From JACRPI01 sp041671005 (lineage in GTDB: Archaea > Nanobdellota > Nanobdellia > Woesearchaeales > DSVV01): 7,195 nucleotides of DNA. Shown here piece after piece: positions 6,490-7,195 of this stretch (positions are counted from its first letter, which is position 1; every line of letters begins with the position of its first letter). Position numbers and translations under genes: made by a program. The stretch is from assembly GCA_041671005.1 (NCBI GenBank), contig JBAZCJ010000072.1, positions 1-7,195 of the forward strand, written 5' to 3'. The notes beneath the pieces are model-generated. The model was not told the origin of the DNA, did no database searches, and saw only the letters and a program-made list of their open reading frames with translations.

Positions 6490-6493
6490 GGAG
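6490..6493 (+). promoter_or_regulatory. Shine-Dalgarno-like site for the FKBP gene
   Basis: GGAG five nt before the ATG at 6499, complementary to the CUCC core at the archaeal 16S rRNA 3' end. It favours this ATG over the in-frame TTG at 6475, which would add eight residues and has no such site at useful spacing. Confidence 0.6.
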
Positions 6494-6498
6494 ACACC

Positions 6499-6921
6499 AT
6501 GGCAGTTGAAAACGGAAACACAGTTTTAGTACACTATACAGGCACACTTGATGATGGCACTGTCTTTGATAGCAGTGAAGGAAAAGAGCCACTCAAATTT
6601 ACAGTTGGAAATCACGATGTTATTCCTGGCTTTGAAAACGGCGTTATTGGCATGGAAGTAGGACAAGAAAAAACAATAGATATTTCATCAGATCAAGCAT
6701 ATGGCCAAAAACGAGAACAGCTCGTACAGAAAGTTCCAAAAAACTTGTTTAAAGATTTCTCCCCAGAAGTAAGTCAACAAATTGGATTAATGTCTAAAGA
6801 TGGACAACAGATGGTTGCAACAGTTACTGAAGTTACTGGAGAACTTGTCACATTGGACTTAAACCATCCACTTGCTGGAAAGAATTTACATTTTAAGGTT
6901 AAAATAGAAAAGATTGAATAA
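6499..6921 (+). CDS. SlyD-like FKBP-type peptidyl-prolyl cis-trans isomerase
   Basis: Cytoplasmic folding helper that isomerises Xaa-Pro bonds and, through an inserted flap domain, has chaperone activity. The 140-residue product begins with NGNTVLVHYTGTLDDGTVFDSS, containing active-site Y13 and D24, then DVIPGFENGVIGM (40-52) with V41-I42 and F45 at the position of FKBP12 Trp59, and AYG with Y68. Residues roughly 69-120 are the insert-in-flap (IF) domain, after which LNHPLAGKNLHFKV (121-134) returns to the FKBP core, the hallmark of SlyD-type proteins. The His/Cys-rich metal-binding tail of E. coli SlyD is absent, as in archaeal short-type FKBPs. The ATG is chosen for its GGAG site; a TTG at 6475 is the alternative. 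The gene stands alone, divergent from the protease gene and convergent with the partial gene to its right. Confidence 0.94.
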   Translation: MAVENGNTVLVHYTGTLDDGTVFDSSEGKEPLKFTVGNHDVIPGFENGVIGMEVGQEKTIDISSDQAYGQKREQLVQKVPKNLFKDFSPEVSQQIGLMSKDGQQMVATVTEVTGELVTLDLNHPLAGKNLHFKVKIEKIE

Positions 6922-6950
6922 ATTTTTATAAAATATTCTCTTAAACATTA

Positions 6951-6957
6951 TTTTTTT
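6951..6957 (+). terminator. Oligo-T terminator after the FKBP gene
   Basis: A run of seven T residues about 30 nt after the FKBP stop codon, followed by further T-rich sequence, with no hairpin needed in archaea. It precedes about 100 nt of very AT-rich DNA before the convergent gene's stop. Confidence 0.5.
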
Positions 6958-7053
6958 AATTTTCATTGATATCTGTAAATGTGAATAAGAACAATAATGA
7001 AATAAACGAATAATTAAGTAATATTAAATAATAAATACAAAATTAAAATTTTC

Positions 7054-7059
7054 AAAAAA
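7054..7059 (-). terminator. Oligo-T run after the partial right-edge gene
   Basis: Six T residues on the minus strand, two nt after the TAA of the partial gene, followed by more T-rich sequence. It fits a factor-independent archaeal terminator facing the FKBP terminator. Confidence 0.45.
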
Positions 7060-7061
7060 GG

Positions 7062-7195
7062 TTACATACATTTCTTTTTAATATATGCATCAACACTTCC
7101 GCATGGTGCTCCAAGAACACCAACAGATACTGCTGCACCGGTTAATGCAACATCTTTTGCAAGATTTGCAATAAACCATAGATCTGGGTAAATTC
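7062..7195 (-). CDS. 3' end of an unrecognised protein (5' part beyond window)
   Basis: The minus strand has one open frame from the right edge to a TAA at 7062-7064, encoding the last 43 residues of a protein. It begins IYPDLWFIANLAKDVAL, continues with a small-residue hydrophobic stretch TGAAVSVGVLGAPCGSV, and ends in a basic tail, YIKKKCM. The other two frames are closed by stops. Codon use resembles the neighbouring genes, and an oligo-T run directly follows the stop, so I regard it as a real gene. The Gly/Ala/Val-rich stretch before a Lys-rich end could be a terminal membrane helix with a cytoplasmic tail, but it is short and contains a polar CGS. No family is recognised from this fragment. 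Confidence 0.65.
   Translation of the reverse strand, partial: IYPDLWFIANLAKDVALTGAAVSVGVLGAPCGSVDAYIKKKCM

Larger units (their letters stand above)
6301..6498. other. Divergent intergenic region between protease and FKBP genes
   Basis: This 198-nt region is the longest non-coding stretch in the window and holds the promoters of both flanking genes. Between the two TATA boxes lies a GC-richer patch (about 6381-6421) that stands out against AT-rich DNA. It contains two small inverted repeats, CTTG...CAAG (6381-6397) and GTGC...GCAC (6407-6421). A 10-bp palindrome, AATAATTATT (6435-6444), falls between the FKBP TATA box and its predicted start site. No open reading frame with recognisable content was seen here. 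Confidence 0.5.

Noticed and set aside
6475..6498. Eight-residue N-terminal extension of the FKBP from a TTG start
   Set aside because: The TTG has no ribosome-binding site at a usual distance, whereas the ATG at 6499 follows GGAG by five nt and gives the normal family N terminus.
6381..6498. A complete RNase P RNA gene
   Set aside because: Only one CR-I-like string is present; the gene would need roughly 250-300 nt, and the FKBP coding sequence begins about 90 nt later. No matching CR-V strand was found nearby.
1..7195. A defence island, CRISPR array or mobile element
   Set aside because: No direct-repeat arrays, terminal inverted repeats, transposase, integrase, toxin-antitoxin or nuclease motifs were seen; all identifiable genes are housekeeping or membrane/envelope families.

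Overview
The window looks like an AT-rich archaeal chromosome segment, most plausibly from a small-genome DPANN-type lineage such as Woesearchaeota or Pacearchaeota. The case for archaea rests on three things: TATA-like boxes about 25-27 nt upstream of most start codons, several genes with almost no 5' leader, and a stand-alone AlaX editing protein, a family common in archaea. The exact lineage is inference; there is no rRNA in the window. Gene density is high, and no tRNA, rRNA, CRISPR array, insertion sequence or integrase was found.

Layout. Seven genes in a row are on the minus strand. Read in their direction of transcription (right to left) they are: a compact M50 site-2-type membrane metalloprotease (5698-6300), a divergent CTP synthase, pyrG (3941-5653), a urea-transporter family channel (3044-3886), a DUF58 von Willebrand-like protein (2144-3004) whose stop overlaps the start of a GT4-type glycosyltransferase (1188-2147), a Maf-type nucleotide pyrophosphatase (574-1164), and the N-terminal 177 codons of AlaX (1-533, running off the left edge). 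A SlyD-like FKBP peptidyl-prolyl isomerase (6499-6921) is divergently transcribed on the plus strand. It converges on the 3' end of an unrecognised minus-strand gene that runs off the right edge (7062-7195).

Expression logic. Six of the seven consecutive minus-strand genes have their own TATA-like element centred 24.5-27.5 nt from the start codon, which predicts leaderless monocistronic transcripts. The exception is the glycosyltransferase, coupled to DUF58 by an ATGA overlap. The FKBP gene is the contrast: its TATA box lies about 69 nt upstream, leaving a leader of roughly 42 nt with a GGAG Shine-Dalgarno-like site. The promoter position also fixes the CTP synthase start at 5653 rather than an upstream in-frame GTG at 5695.

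The genes do not form one pathway. They are mostly housekeeping: translation quality control (AlaX), nucleotide supply and clean-up (PyrG, Maf), protein folding (FKBP), membrane proteolysis (M50), and envelope or glycan functions (GT4, possibly with DUF58). The points most worth a second look are the orphan urea channel, the divergent CTP synthase with an N-terminal extension, a Maf protein with altered active-site motifs, and a DUF58 gene paired with a glycosyltransferase instead of a MoxR ATPase. I saw no convincing new multi-gene system.
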